A stretch of DNA of 64,000 nt. Source: Biscogniauxia marginata (taxonomy: Eukaryota > Ascomycota > Sordariomycetes > Xylariales > Xylariaceae). The stretch is taken from assembly GCA_022695795.1 (NCBI GenBank), contig MU404065.1, forward strand, positions 496,001-560,000, given 5' to 3'. Each line of letters starts with the position of its first letter. Position 1 is the first letter of the stretch. Shown piece by piece: positions 48,933 to 62,321 of this stretch. Below the pieces are notes generated by a model that had not been told where the DNA came from, did not search any database, and worked only from the letters and a program-made list of their open reading frames with translations. The position numbers were made by a program, and so were the translations under genes.

Positions 48933-50025
48933 CTACAGGCTTCCTGATTTCTTTTGAACCGTAGCCCTCAGCATGGCAATGACCCCGGCCGGATCCTGGG
49001 CGCCGAAGACGGCACTGCCGGCAACGATGACATTTGCGCCGGCGTCAGCAGCCTGGTCGATTGTGCCAGGGCCCAGGCCACCGTCCACCTCGATGTTCAG
49101 GTCCGGATACTTCTTACGCAGTTCTTGTACCTTGGGCAATTCCGAGGCCATGAACTTCTGGCCACCGAATCCAGGCTCAACAGTCATGATCAAGACCATC
49201 TGTATTCCGACAAAACTTAGCTAAAGGAATTATGTTGAAGAACTATAATAAAACAGGTCGAGCAAACCGATGACCGAACAAATATAGGAAAGGGGGTGGA
49301 AGGGGGTGAAACGTACGTCCGGTCTCTCCTTTTCATCAGGGCTTTCGAGCAGCTCGGTCAGCACCTCAACACCAGTCATGGGCTTGAGTGCGATGCCGGC
49401 TAGCAGCCCAAGGCTGTGGATATACCGTATGAGCTCCTTCGGGTTCGTCTTCTTATCGGTCTTGCCCTCGGGAGTCTCGGCGTCGCTCGAGAAGGCGGCC
49501 TCGTAGTGGAAGCAGTAGAGGTCGCAGCCGGCCTTCTGGAACTCCTTGACCCATTTCTTTGGCTACAATAGTTTGATTCATTCCACATCAGCCTTGCGCC
49601 GCTGCATGTGTTTGGCGTAAATGACGAGCTGGAAAGATAGGTAGATAGGTTACCTCGGCGATCATCATGTGGCAGTCAAATGTCCCGCGTCCGTACTTCC
49701 CGCTGGGCTTGTCGACGTGTTTCCGGATCTTGGCGACGACCGGCGCGCCGAAGGTGATGTTGGGAACAAAGTGTCCGTCCCTAGTATTGGAGCACCACCA
49801 AGTCAGCCAGTAGGTTCCCTTTATACCTATTCGACAACTTTCTACCCGCCCGTTCTATCCGTTCCCGCACCCCGGCCATTCTCAGGTTTCAGTCTAGTGG
49901 TGTACGTACATAATATCGACGTGAAGCCAGTCGGCCCCCTGCTCCATCGTCCGCACGCAGTCAGCGCCCAGCTGCGCGAAGTCGGCCGAGAGGATGGAGG
50001 GGGCTATGATCGGATCGGGAGCCAT
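48933..50025 (-). CDS. RPE1: Ribulose-phosphate 3-epimerase
   Basis: This enzyme interconverts ribulose 5-phosphate and xylulose 5-phosphate in the non-oxidative pentose phosphate pathway in the cytosol. Four exons, 49910-50025, 49654-49780, 49317-49562 and 48933-49199, encode 251 residues, the usual length. The TIM-barrel motifs appear in order: [29 protein letters not shown] (completed across intron 1), [45 protein letters not shown] and [12 protein letters not shown]. Metal-binding His and Asp residues are all kept. The chain carries a fungal insertion rich in Asp/Glu/Lys between [12 protein letters not shown] and [11 protein letters not shown]. It lies 0.6 kb downstream of eIF3d on the same strand. 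Confidence 0.96.
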
Positions 50026-50636
50026 TGTTTGCCTGTTCGGACTGAGAAATAGGACTGGGAAATATTGATACTCCGAGGGTGCGGGCTATATAGAGAGTGT
50101 ACGGACAGCAACTGAAGCCCGGGGTTTTAAGATGGGGAAAACTGTTGGATGTAAGTAGGTAGAGATAAGTAAGAGGTAGCTTAAGGGTAGATAGGAGGTA
50201 GGTTAGACTCTTGAGACAAGAAAGAAAGGACGTCACAGCAGAAATATACACCTAAGGTGGGTAGTTTACATAGCGGGGCAGTGGGATCGTCGTCACTAGG
50301 TATCTCGATTGCCCTAAATAGTGGGGGTGGGGCAGACCTTACGTATTACAAGCCACCACATGCAACGGGCTTGATCTAATCGAACCATTTATTTAACGTA
50401 TAATATGAATTTACCGGTCATTAGGGGTAGGTGGTTTGCAGCAGCTATGTTATATCAAATTGCACATGTGAGGAAAACGGTAGACTGTATAAATATGTGT
50501 CGAATTAATAGAGGGATAATCCATCCTTTTTTCCACTCGATCAACTTTTATTCTTTTTACTGACTGAATTATATAACCAGACTCCAACCCTCCCAAGTAT
50601 TTAGGAGGGGCCGTCGTTATTCGTTTTGTTGTAAAC
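50026..50636. other. Intergenic region between eIF3d and RPE1
   Basis: Both genes run leftward, so this 611 bp holds the eIF3d 3' end and the RPE1 promoter. No gene is visible. Confidence 0.65.
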
Positions 50637-52475
50637 TTATTCTTCCGCGACCTGCGCAACTTCGACTTCCTCATCGTCGCCGTCTTCATCGAAGCTACCC
50701 GCAGGAACCTCGTACAGCCTAAGTATTGACTTGTTGGGGTCCTTGACCAGCACGAACTTGCCCTCTTCGCGCTTCAGGCACATATCCGCAATAGTGCGGA
50801 CAATACCCCAACCGTTGGAAAGGGACAAGTTCATCTGGTTGGCAAAGTCCTTAGGCTTCCAGCCAATCACCCCCAGGATGACGTGCTTGTCGTTGGTCTT
50901 GGGATTGGCACGAGAGACGAAACTAGATTTCTGTTAGCTAGTGAGAAATTACAACATGAAAGATACGAAATACTGACCCAAGCTTCATGATATCAGCCTT
51001 GGAAAGAATGCTCTGTACAGTCCACCGAGCAAGCTTGACGCTGTTGTTCTTCATCTCGGTAGCCACAACGGCACCCCGTTGACTGACAAGCTTCGTCCTC
51101 CAGTCCAGGGCACCGCCACTGCCCTGGGCTTTGTTGTCGAACTCGTTGAGAGCCTTGACGGTCAAGAACTGGTCCTCACCACTGATGGCGTTCTTCTGCA
51201 CCGCGTCGAGCTCAGTCCGGACGATCAGATACATCGGATCTTCCTCGCTAGTTGACAGGTCGAATCTGCGGTATCTGTAGGCCTTGCTAGCAGGAGGTTC
51301 CGTCTCTTCAGCCGCATTGTAGAACGGGTTGGCATGTGCCATCTCGACCTTCTGCGCTTCGTTCTCTAGAACGACCTGGTTGGCAAAGTTGTGGTTGATA
51401 TAGGTGGCCTCCTCTGCCAGAGCAGGAGGTTGGTTCACGCCATCCTTGCTGCCCTCAGAGGCTTCTAGTGGGGCATCAGCGGCGTTCTCATTCACGGTCA
51501 CCATGTCAAGCGCAGCATTATCGCGCTTGTCGAGGAAGATCTTGTTGCCCTGTCGCACAATAACGATGTCCCAAGGGTAAACGGACCGTGTCGAGCACAT
51601 GAGCATAGACAGGATGCTATCAGTGGCGAAGATAGTCGCCTCCTCTTTCTCAGCAAGTTCCTGGATGACAGGGTCTGACGAGGTTGTGACATTATAGGTA
51701 GCACGGTCTAGGGCTGTCAGCCTTCTCTCCGCCGTTTTGACAGGTTGCTTGTCGAAGGATCTGTCGTAGTAATAAAGGAAACCGTAACTGTCCATGTCCT
51801 CGCCTTCGTCTGCGTCGAGGTTTAGCTTGCCTAGTCTGTTGAAGTCGATCTCCTCCAGCAATTGCCAGTCGGGTTTAATGTTGATTGAAGCGTCGCGGTT
51901 TCGTGTCGGCTTGTCGTAATCCTTCCACCCAAAGCGACGGCCTCGAGGCGCATTCGACCGTCCGCCACGATCATAACCAAAGCCTTGTTGCCCACCACGG
52001 CCAGGACGTTGTAGCGTTTGGCGGCCACCCCGGGTATCCTGGCGAGCACCTCGCTGACCACGACCGCGGGTGAAGACGGCACCCCGACCGTATCTCGTTT
52101 TGGTAGGTTCGCGGCTAACAACAGAGAATGTGTTCTCGTCTTCGGCCACAGGGGCAGCAAAGAGTGCAGCACTACCGGCACCGTAGATTTGCTGGTCTGC
52201 CCAACAATGAAGATTAGTCCTCGAGGGCACACTGCGTTTGAAGTAGAAAAGCATCTCATACCTCTGAAGTTGCGGTTATACTGCTGTCTCCCACCACGTC
52301 CGTCCCTACCGTCCTTGCTGTCGGAAGTCCAGTCCGCCATGCGCCCCAGCTTGTCGCCCTTCGAGAAGGGCGCATAGGGAACACCGTTCAGTGTCGTCTC
52401 TTGAGAAACGGGAGGGCCCCATCCGTCGCCCTCTGGCAAGGCCGAGATCAGGTCTGCCAACGGGGTAGTCGCCAT
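50637..52475 (-). CDS. eif3d: Translation initiation factor eIF3 subunit D
   Basis: This subunit of the eIF3 complex helps recruit mRNA to the 40S ribosome and, in animals, can bind the cap directly. Exons are 52262-52475, 50978-52196 and 50637-50922, giving 572 residues. The N-terminus ([17 protein letters not shown]) and [13 protein letters not shown] are typical. Next is an Arg/Gly-rich segment of about 60 residues ([17 protein letters not shown] region) expected to bind RNA. The conserved core includes [54 protein letters not shown] and YRYRRFDLS. The last exon starts [18 protein letters not shown] and ends in an acidic tail. Both introns have good branch sites and keep the frame. Confidence 0.97.
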
Positions 52476-53304
52476 GGTGAGGTGGGCTCGAGGAGAAAAA
52501 ATATTGTTCACTTCGATTCGGGAATGCGCCCGTAGATGTGCTTTAATTTAATTGCAGGCTTGTCGGTGCTGGGCTGGCGGCTAGTGATGTGAAATTTGTG
52601 AGTGAAAGTTGAATATTTTATTACAACCGTTTGGTGGGGTGTGGGGCAGTGCGCAGGCTCGGGAATTCGCAGGTGGAAACAGCTGATATACCTACTTTGT
52701 ACATATATACAGTTATACGGACACACAGTGAATTACTGTATACCCCACATACACTTCACAGATACAAATCACCAGAATATTGCATATATATGGTCTGTAT
52801 TAGCCACCTGCACATAGACACACCCCGTTTCCTTCCCTACCTACCGACCTTCTGTATCCTGGCGAATATACCGGGAGAGCATCGATGTATTTCGCAACTA
52901 TCTGCTGTACGACTAGATTGGACAAATAGATTACAGATATAGGTGTGGAGTTATGCTCCTCCTTTCCCCTGAGAGATACAGTGCTATCCTACAACATACA
53001 TATTTATATAGTCACAGCACTTCGACATTGAGCACTACGTTAGAAATACCAAGTCAATTTAATATAAACAATACAAAAAGCAGTCGCTACATCAAAACAT
53101 CTCGATAATAAAGTAAGACTATTAAACAGATAAAAGACATGGCCTTACTCCTAACTCGAAAGCAAACCCCCCGCTTCAACCACTATAACCGCTAGGTAAT
53201 TTCGCATCCCGTTTGCTCTACCATCGTCGCCGACATTGCCTCATAAAAGTACACTATGCGTCTGTGTATGTCCCGTTCGTCGCTTATCTGAGCCACTTCT
53301 AGAC
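52476..53304. other. Intergenic region
   Basis: This holds the eIF3d promoter and the 3' region of the bZIP gene. It is AT-rich. No gene is visible. Confidence 0.6.
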
Positions 53305-54817
53305 TCAAAATACTGCGCCCACCTCCGGCTTAGAGGACAGGGCAGCGTTGAGAGCATCGCGCACCTCGAACTCCTCCATTACCGCACCGAAGCTAAAGAG
53401 AAGAGAGAGTTAGTACGATCTCGAGATGGTCTGACAATGTATATATGAAGGAGCAAAGAGAATTACGCACCCGTAGCACCGGACCTTGCCCTTCAGATCG
53501 TCGATGATCTTCTCAAAGTCCCCGCGCCGCAGCTCCGTCAACCGCGGGTGCGCCAGGATCATGCCCCAGGCCATGACGGGGGTGATCTCGCCGTCCAGGT
53601 CGAGCCTCTTGCTCAGGTCGAGGAGGGTGGCGAGGTCGCCCTTGGACAACTCCCACGTCCTGAGGGGCTGGCCTCTGTCGGCGGCGGCGGCGGCAGCGGC
53701 CGAGGTGTGCGCGAAGCCGAACGGGATCTCGCTGTTCAGCTCGGCGAAGGGCTCCGGGGGGCACGAGGCCATCAGGGCGTGCCCGCAGACCTCGCCGCCC
53801 GTGTCGCTGGCCCTCTCTAGCAGCCACGGCAGGTGTTCCATGCACGGTTTCTCGAGACTACAATGTCGAACGCCACCGCTGTGATTAGCTACACGGCAAA
53901 AACCAACAAAGAAAAAAAAAGCGCCTTGCAACGACTTCTTTAGGAGTGAGAGGGGGGCCCAAGTCCCCTCCTCCCAAGCGGAGGCGACTTGCCCTTCACT
54001 GGTGTGGGGGTGACATGTATGCCTTCGAGGGGTCAACGGGGTTATCGTACGTTAACACGAAATCAATCCCAGCCTGATCGTAGTCCACGCCGCCCTGTTG
54101 CTGACCTAGACTCTGAGATGGGGCGCCTCCCATCAGTTGACCCGAGTTTGTCATGGACGGGACAGTCGATATTGATGTCAAGGGCGGAGTGTACGCCGTA
54201 GTACTGGAGCCGGGCGCATAGCTGCCCGAGATGCTTCCGCTGGAAGTATACCCTAGGCTTGGATTGCTAATGACGTCGTCCATGGCATTTGTAGCAGGGG
54301 AGAGGCCGTTTTGGTGTAGGATGCTCTTCAACTGTCTGTTCTCCTCGGCAAGCTTCTCCTTGTCCTGGGAAACGTTACTGAAAACTTCCTTCAATCGCAG
54401 CACCTCATCCTCAAGCGCTTTGATATACAACTCCTTGCGCTCTCGATGTGTTCTGTGGGTGACATGATCAGCATACATAGCACTTCCGACAGCTCCGACG
54501 GTTCCGATGCGACCTCATCCATACCTTTGAGCCTGGCGGTTTAGTTCCTGGCGACGAGTCAAGGCCGGCTTACTATCGGGCTTCGGCCCCCGTCGCTTCG
54601 GCGGGTTGCCATCTCGGGTGGTTCTTTTGTCGTTCAAAGACTTGAGAAAGTTGAGATTGAGAGACGAGAGCGGGCTCTTCTCCGGCGCCGCGTGCGGCGA
54701 GGATGAGGACGACATGGAGACGTGCTCGTAAAGCGATCCTAATGTGGGTTTGTCGGACGGCGAATAGTGCAGGGGAGGCGATGGGTAGCTGTCTTCTGGA
54801 CTGGCAACGTTAGTCAT
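53305..54817 (-). CDS. AP-1-like bZIP transcription factor
   Basis: The four-exon model 54525-54817, 54051-54452, 53471-53857 and 53305-53392 encodes 389 residues. The basic region is split by intron 1 and is restored on splicing as TRRQELNRQAQRTHRERKE, with the Asn and Arg contacts expected for a bZIP. A leucine zipper follows (IKALEDEVLRLKEVF, then EKLAEENRQLKSIL). The middle is Ser/Thr/Gln-rich. After the 193 nt intron 2, FVLTLEKPCMEHLPWLL leads into a conserved-looking C-terminal domain with DLSKRLDLDGEITPVMAWGM and ending RCYGFGAVMEEFEVRDAL. The ATG at 54817 has a good context (A at -3). A Lys/Arg cluster (KRRGPKPDSKP) just before the basic region can serve as nuclear signal. I cannot name the orthologue or its target genes. 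Confidence 0.85.
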
Positions 54818-57490
54818 TTTGGTCAAATTTCTGCTCTGGAACAAAGAGCTACCACGAGCGAACTGGGAATTGGAATCGCGCAGATGATGGAAATCGGATC
54901 GGACGGCCTCATATAGCATGAATGATCGCAGTGGCAGTGCTGCCAATATGTCATAACGAGGGATGCTAGTGTTACTTACAATGACAGAGTATTCCAAATC
55001 ACCAGCGGCACCCCCCAGTCTGGAGCGTCGGAAGCGAGGGTTTTCCAGAACAATGGAACTCCCAAATCAGTAACCCACTCAAATAAGTAAAGGAGGGGTC
55101 CTGTTAGATGATGGCGATCATGTGAAGATGTCGTTGTCGCAAAACTGCCGTGATCGTGATGGTACGGTGGGTTGAGAGTATTTGATAAGGATATGAAACG
55201 AATTCTTCTCTTGCTCTTTTTTCTTATCTTCTCTGTCTCTTCATAGCCTGAGAAGGGGGGGGGGATGTGATCTATGTTTATGCTCGTCCGGTGAAGGCGA
55301 CAGGGGTAGGGGGCCGAAGAGACATTGTAGTAATATTTAGGATCTTGCCGCTGACTCCTTCGCCCGTTTCGTCCGAGATGCAACTAGCCCGGTCAGGTAG
55401 AATAGGGCTACTAGTTAGTACGTCCGTTTCTTCATAAGTAGTCCATCAGGTATAGAAGCGCGTGGGTAATGCCCGTATATTGTGGGTTCTCCAGGATCTT
55501 CGGGGAAGCTTAATCGAAAGTTTATTATGTTAGGCTAGATCGATCTACTATATAAGGAAACTCATAAGATCGAATCAACACATCTTTCTCATGAGGGTGG
55601 ACAGAAGGGATCAGTATCGACCCATTGGTACATTACAAAGCAGCTTTTCTTAGCTCTCGGCATGTCTGGTCTCATACATGATACTAAATAGGTTTTGGTA
55701 GTCTAACGGCCGAAAAAGCTGAGAGGGCCTACTCTCTCACCCACCAATCCTCGAGCATTGTCCTGATAAGTAAGACATATTTACGGCTGAATTAGATCAA
55801 TTAGGTAGTCTAGATCTCACACGCGTGTTCTCGGCCCTACCTAGCCATTCCGAAGACTCAGATATTACCACTCGTGGTCAGCTCAGACACTTTATTGCTG
55901 GGTCTGTGGATTAGGTAGGAAGACGGTGTTCGCAATTTTCTAGCTATTAAGCTGATTCGGCTGTGCAACTTTAACTCCGTTCCCCGGTTTGCCTTCGCGA
56001 GGATCCTTGTTAGATAGATCCCTTAGATCCTTAGGTCTCGCAAACACACGTTGGAAGAAAGGAACGAATTCCCTAGGTAGTTGTTAAAGGATCTCCCTTG
56101 ATCAGACGACGACGGGGGCCTAGGCGTAGAGAACCTTTTCTCTTGTCCCCCTTCACTAAAGGAGATTGGGTGAGTAAGCAGTGCCCATAATAAGCATAAG
56201 CATCGCCTGCCCGAGAAGGGAAGGTTGTTGAGGGCTTCACGTCCGCTTATTATGGGAAATGGTTGTATGGACTAGCATAAAATGCGGTTGCCACCCTGGC
56301 GTTGCGTGAGAGTGCCGAGCCCAGATCTGCCCAGCTGAGCCAGCGTCGGTTGATACTCTCCGAGCACAATAGAGGCTCCCACGTGGGTTACTATGAATAT
56401 GTCTGCGAGCACCAGTTATTCTGTATTTACTGAGCAATTAGTCGGACCAGTTCTTCTCCGCATACATCGCAAGTGGCTTCAGTGGGCTTGAACCAATGTC
56501 TTAGACTAGGGTTTTAGTAAAGACTAATTGTTGTGACTACGCACGTACATAGTTGTATCTATCAGTTCCCAAGTCCGCGAGGGTCCATTTACTTAGGATA
56601 CCTATGTTTCATTGGAAATTTGCCGACTGGATGGTACGATACTTTAGTGCCTATGTAGTTAGTTGCTTCTGTTGCTTTCGTTAGAAAGCACTGAGTTTAC
56701 AAGTGATAGAGACTAGTTGTGTGTGAGTTGCGCTTGAAGTTACTGTCGTAGTGGATTGATTCTTAAGTCGTATTTGGAGAAATTCAAGCTTCGTTTGAAC
56801 CGAAGCGGTCTGGGACCTCCGCTGTTCTGGGTTCTTTTCTAATGACTTCGATAGAACCTAACACTTACCGTGGCTACGTAGGAAAAAGCCGACTAGACTT
56901 TCCATTTTCTAATCTGTATATCACTTCAAAAGCCGGGGGGCCGGTAAGTGGAAACGCAAGCGAGCAATTTGGCCCCTCTTTCCAGCCTCCGCAGTGTGTC
57001 GTAGAAGAGTTTTGACATGACAGGTCCGTCCGATCCTTTAGATACACCAACCTAGGTTAAGCGATAGGTACGATTCATATTAGAGTCCAAAATGAATATC
57101 TGCAAATTCCGATCATAGCTGTGAGAAGGAGCGCTGGTATGAATGAAAGCCATCGGGTGTTTGTAGTTCCAATTCTTATCCCTTCGCTGTATTCATCCCG
57201 CATCCGTTTGAGCGTTTCAGGATCGACCTAACTTACATACTTAGGTAGGCACACGTGTGCGCTTGTGATATTCCCAAATCTCCGTGCCGGCAGCTCACCG
57301 GACTGATCGTCATCCGGGATGATACTGACCACCTACAGCTAGAACAACTAAACTGTCCTTACTGAAAAGCGCTCGCATGAGATAATTACGCGTGTAAATT
57401 TGTCCAGCTAGAACCCTAACCTCAGATCCAGCACCACTGCCTTGCTATGAATTGAACATTAACGACATCACTTGCACCCCTATCTCCCTA
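54818..57490. other. 2.7 kb divergent intergenic region
   Basis: This lies between the starts of the bZIP (-) and acyltransferase (+) genes. No gene is visible and open frames are short. It probably contains long upstream regulatory sequence for both genes. Confidence 0.55.
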
Positions 57491-58464
57491 ATGGCATATT
57501 TAGCAAGTCTCTACACTAACCTGAGAGCTATTCTCATCACCACTCCCTGGGTTTTCTGCCTAGGGGTCGCGGATATATTGCTGTCCCTCCTTCTTCTCGT
57601 GAAGCCGTTCGCACCAGACTTGGTCTACAATGTTTCCTCGACGATAGCCAGTGTGGTATGGTGGTGGATCCAGTCCATTTTTGAGTGGTGGAACGGTGCC
57701 CATATCACATTGCACGGGGACGAGTTGCCCGGAAAAGAATCTGCTATCGTCGTCTCCAATCACGTAACGTGGGCAGACTTTTACATGATCCAGGCTCTGG
57801 CCCTGCGAGCGGGCATGCTAGGTCGATGCCGATGGTTCGCAAAGATTCAGCTTCGCATGGTGCCCTTCTTGGGATGGGGTTTATGGGCTATGGGCATGCC
57901 TATGGTGAGCAGGAATTGGATGCGCGATCGGAGGGAGCTAGAGCGCGTCTTCAGCGGCATCGTTGATAGGAAGTGGCCAACTTGTGAGCGACTGACCCTC
58001 AGGCCATGAACACTCACGTGTGTATCATCCAATTGACAATATGTGCAGGGCTTATTAGCTTTAGCGAGGCAACGAGGTTTACACCTGAGAAATACAAGGA
58101 ATCGAAGGCATGGTGCGAGAAGAATGGTCGTCCACAACCTCAGCATCTGCTCTACCCGCGCACCAAGGGATTTGTGACAACCGTGCAGCATCTGCGTAAG
58201 GCACCCCACGTCAAGGCGGTATACGACTTCACCATCGCATATCAGCACAAGGGTCACTTCCTCGAGGCCCCCAATATGTGGGAGACCTTGAAGCTTCCAG
58301 ACATAAGTGGTGCGCACGGATACAAATTCCATGTGCTTGCTCGACGATACCCTCTCGAGGAGCTACCGCATACTGAAGCAGAGCTGGCTAGGTGGTTGGA
58401 ACAGCGATGGTTGGAGAAAGGAGAGTGGTTAGAGAGCAAGAGGGCCGAATGGGCCCTGGACTAA
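57491..58464 (+). CDS. Lysophospholipid acyltransferase (PlsC/LPLAT family)
   Basis: This membrane enzyme transfers acyl chains to lysophosphatidic acid or a related lysolipid in glycerophospholipid synthesis or remodelling. Exons are 57491-57983 and 58049-58464, giving 302 residues. I use the ATG at 57491 (MAYLASLYTNLRAIL). A hydrophobic N-terminal helix (about residues 15-40) is followed by the catalytic HxxxxD motif in VSNHVTWADFYMIQ. Motif II-like RCRWFAKIQLRMVPFLGWG comes next. Splicing gives KWPTWLISFSEATRFT, where the usual EGTR motif reads EATR. YPRTKGFVTTVQHLR is the later conserved block. It resembles AGPAT3/4/LCLAT and yeast Cst26-type proteins more than the core Slc1 enzyme. The substrate is not deducible. 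No C-terminal membrane segments are present, in contrast to the longer animal enzymes. Confidence 0.88.
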
Positions 58465-58490
58465 TAAATATGGTGTTTGTTCCGGCTTGG

Positions 58491-58516
58491 TCACGAGCGG
58501 TCGTCACGAGCGGTCG
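58491..58516 (+). repeat. 13-bp tandem duplication (TCACGAGCGGTCG)
   Basis: Two perfect adjacent copies lie 27 bp after the acyltransferase stop codon, so within its 3' untranslated region. Confidence 0.85.
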
Positions 58517-61362
58517 TCGACTCGGGTAGTACGGTATGAGCCGAATAGACAATAGACCAACTAACCTAGGTTAGATGTTTATGATTAGACAAAGAATGAG
58601 AGATCGAGATGCCTTTGGCTAAAGTATGGTTGGCTACTACATTAGGAGAAAGGCAAAGCGACTAACATAGCACGCGAGCCGTAGCTGCTGCAAGGAGATT
58701 TGTCGTGCATAGCATACTAGGTGGCAAGGACTTGGAGGGTGAGGGGAAATAAGACAAAGGTCAATTCCAAGCAAATGCAGATGTGTCTAGGTTGGGACAT
58801 GGAATGGCAGAAGTGCTTCTCAAGTGACATCTAGTCGCTGCGCTCGACGACAGTCTGCAATGATGGAGGGACGCGTCCAGACCAAAGCCCCCCACCGCCA
58901 TGCAATGAGTTTCTGGGGAAATCCTGAGCTAAGCGAATGCAAATCCCCTTCGTGATTAGCCAGAAGTCGAACAGACGTCATGCTAATCGTGACGTTCCAC
59001 AGGAGAATGGGCTACTCGCACGCGGAGGCCCGTAGTTAACCATTTCGGAGGACTATTACAGTATGTAGTTATGACTCTACTCACCGTTACTCATTTCCTT
59101 ATTCCTTCTGGCGGTCTACAGGAAGTCGATTGATGAGCTGTCTATCCCCTGCCTAGGTAGGTTACGTTCGTGCCTTTCATAATCTAGGTACCGATGTGTG
59201 AGAAGTTCTCGCGGAACGCAGACGTAATCACATCACAGTTGGGCTCTGGTGAATCTGTGATCGTGAAAGGGCTGACATCATTTGCTTGAGTCAACCTTGC
59301 GAACCATCAACGATCATTAAGCCATAGGTACTTGAGCACTGGCTCGTCCTCGCTTTGGAAGGTAATTTGAGCCAATTGGAGTTGATTAAGCCGAAACGTA
59401 GGGGTCCGGTTCTGGTGCTAGGTCGAATGGTGTAAAGCCAATCTATTTGATAAAGTTTAGGAACGGATGAAGATCAGTTCTCATATTGGCCTTGCTTATC
59501 CTCTCGTAGATCATTGAGAAACCTGGGGGTATCCTAGTGGTCAATGGAAGACGGTGTCTTGGAGTCGGAATGCGGACATCGTAGCAAGCTATGTAGAGGA
59601 TGATGGATTGGTCCAAGACTTGCTCATGCGGGCACAGTTGCTGCAAGCGGGCTCATTCGTGGCATTGGCTGGCGCTCGGTGCTTGGGGAAGCAGGTGATG
59701 GTGGGGTGATGGCTGTTGTGACGATCGCCGTGGAATGGATGACGGTTTCGGTGGCTTTCGAGATCGCTCGATGTTATTGTCGTCCCATCCCAACAAGTCC
59801 AAACCAAGGAACCTAAAAGAAGCCCAAGGAAGCACGGCATCTTCCCTCGCGCAACATGGGATCTATCGATCGTGGGAATTGGATTTTTGGGTAGTGTAGC
59901 GCTTGCGCGGCTTCACACGTACTGTAGTGATATATATATGGCTGACGCTCTTGTGCGCCGAGGTTACTGGTCTGACCGATCCCCCCCTCCCCCTATCCCC
60001 CGTCCCCCTTCCCACCGGCTGGGAATGGTCTCATCTGCAGGAGCCAATAATGCATGTCAAGACGGATATAATATGTATGGGACAATGGGACGATTATATG
60101 GCCATCCCTATATAAGTGAAGCCGATTTCAAGTTGTGTTTGAAAGTATACCGGGGCTTATAGTAAACATGAAGCGATGCCGAGTAGAGTTGCTGGAACAC
60201 CCCCTCGACTATTCATTCTCCCTTACGTCGGAACACGAGGGGGTCAAAAACTCCAGTCGGGTCTCTAAATAGGAGTTCAAAGTTTGGGCTAAGCCCATAA
60301 GAACTCCCAGATAAGATGACTGCATGACGGTGAGAGGGCTAAAACGATGCAGCGCCTATGTAGGAGCGTCTCGCGTGGGTTTTGATTTGCTAACGCAGAG
60401 GTAAACATCCCCCCCCCCCAATAGCCAAGCTGGTTGTCTGCAAGAGAGGATCGTTGCCCATGCCACCGGTCTCGTTGTGCTGACAACATTCGACTAGCAG
60501 GCGTTTCCTGGAAGTATTGGAGACGAAAACGAAAACGAAAACAAAGGGAAAATGCGAGAGAGCAGTGGCTGGTAACAAGTGACGGTAGACAACAACTTGC
60601 TCTGGCCTATGGAGGATATGCACGAACTAATGGTACACATGCAGAGGTGGATGGGCATATACCGTAACGGCCGTGCATTTCACGCACCTGGTGTGACTCA
60701 CCTGACATGAAAATGCGAGTCGGGCTTCTGTTACTAATAGTCTATAATTGTTGGATAGGAGTAGTTGGCAGGAGGAAAGGGAAGAAACTGGGAAATAAAT
60801 ATTGTGTCGAGAAATATTGAATGTTGATGAGAGTGACAAGAAGTTAGGTACCTAAGAGCATGAGTACAGTACAGTACAGTCCCACTGCCGCATGTGAACT
60901 GATAATGCAGGAAGACCCTTAGGTACCTACCTAAGTACATACTTCGAGAGGTATTAGTGGATACCGGCGCGCTGCGTTATCTAATTTACCTACCTCAAAA
61001 CGTTCTCTGCGGAGGGGTGGAATATTTCCCGGGTGGCAAATATCATGTCTCGTGTCTCGTGTGTTTACATATGTACATATATGTAAGTAGCTATGGTATG
61101 TACATGTAAACAGACACACATACACAGACTCCCCAATGAAGGAACGCATTGGATCAGGCGGGATATACCTACATATGTATCCTAGGCCGTAGGCTAGTAG
61201 CCGGTGACGACGCAGGTCAGGTAGTAGTACTAGTATTTTAGTCAGCCAGTCTAGGCCAGTCATAGGTACTTATGTATGCAGGGAATAAAGTGATGGCAGG
61301 AGGGAGAGGTGCTGGAGAACCCTCTACAGTGCTTAGGCAGGTAGGGATAATAGTAACAGGTA

Positions 61363-61384
61363 TAGGTAGGTAGGTAGGTAGGTA
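61363..61384. repeat. TAGG tetranucleotide run
   Basis: Five TAGG units in tandem, about 1 kb upstream of RIM15. Confidence 0.85.
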
Positions 61385-62321
61385 GTTATTCCGATTAGCT
61401 AGACAGGGTAGCTAATAATTGCTCGCAGATACCGTAGGTACATATTGCATGTGCACTAACTACCTAGGTACCTAACCTGGGAACCAACTTGGTTAGTTGC
61501 TAGCTCGCCCTTACAGTCATAAAACTGTGCTACACACATGGCACGAGGATTCCTATCATCCTGCTAATCCGACGGTCTCCCACTAAAGTTAGGTAGTCCC
61601 CACCCCTCTTTAGCGGCACCGCACCTCCGTAGAAGTTACACGCTTGCCATTCGACTTACTTGATACCGTACCCTGCTATCCCGACCGTACTTATAATCCT
61701 TTCATGGCAGCGAAGCGACTAAAGGCTAAAGGTATCCACACTCCCTCCTCCCAAGTCGCGCCAAAGAAAAAAAAAGAGAGAAGAGAAGTAAACCACAAGG
61801 CCCGCCGTCTGGGATTATACACAGAGTTGATATTCGATCCTCCCTCACAGTCACTCATTCCTCTTCCCCTTATAGTCGACCTGATCAACTCGCAGTCCTT
61901 GGCGATACCATAGCATCTCACCCCTCTTATTAACTCAATTTTAGAGGACCAAGTCTGTTTCTCTCGTATTTTCCCCTTCGAAGCTACCGGGGTTCACTTC
62001 CGACGTCTGCCCGCTCTTTGTTAACGAGACCGTAACCTGGCAACAACACAGCTCGAGTGCTGGCAGCTCTGGCGTGGCCTCAGAGGCTCGTCCTCGACCG
62101 CCAACCTGTCCACCGACCGTACACCCCAAACTATCGTCATGTCTCGGATTCTTGCAAGCTACTAACTCTGGCCTTCCGCCAGATCACCTGGCTGTGCATA
62201 ACATCGATTTTGACTAAGATTCGAATTCCACTTTACGTCAACCCGGCTTGACCTAGACGACGCGTTTGCACCCCTGCCACTCCTCCCGCCGTTCTCTTTG
62301 ACCCGACGCTTCTCCTGCCAG

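Noticed and set aside
57452..57490. Upstream extension of the acyltransferase from 57452
   Set aside because: The first codon there is TTG, not ATG. The first ATG in frame is 57491.
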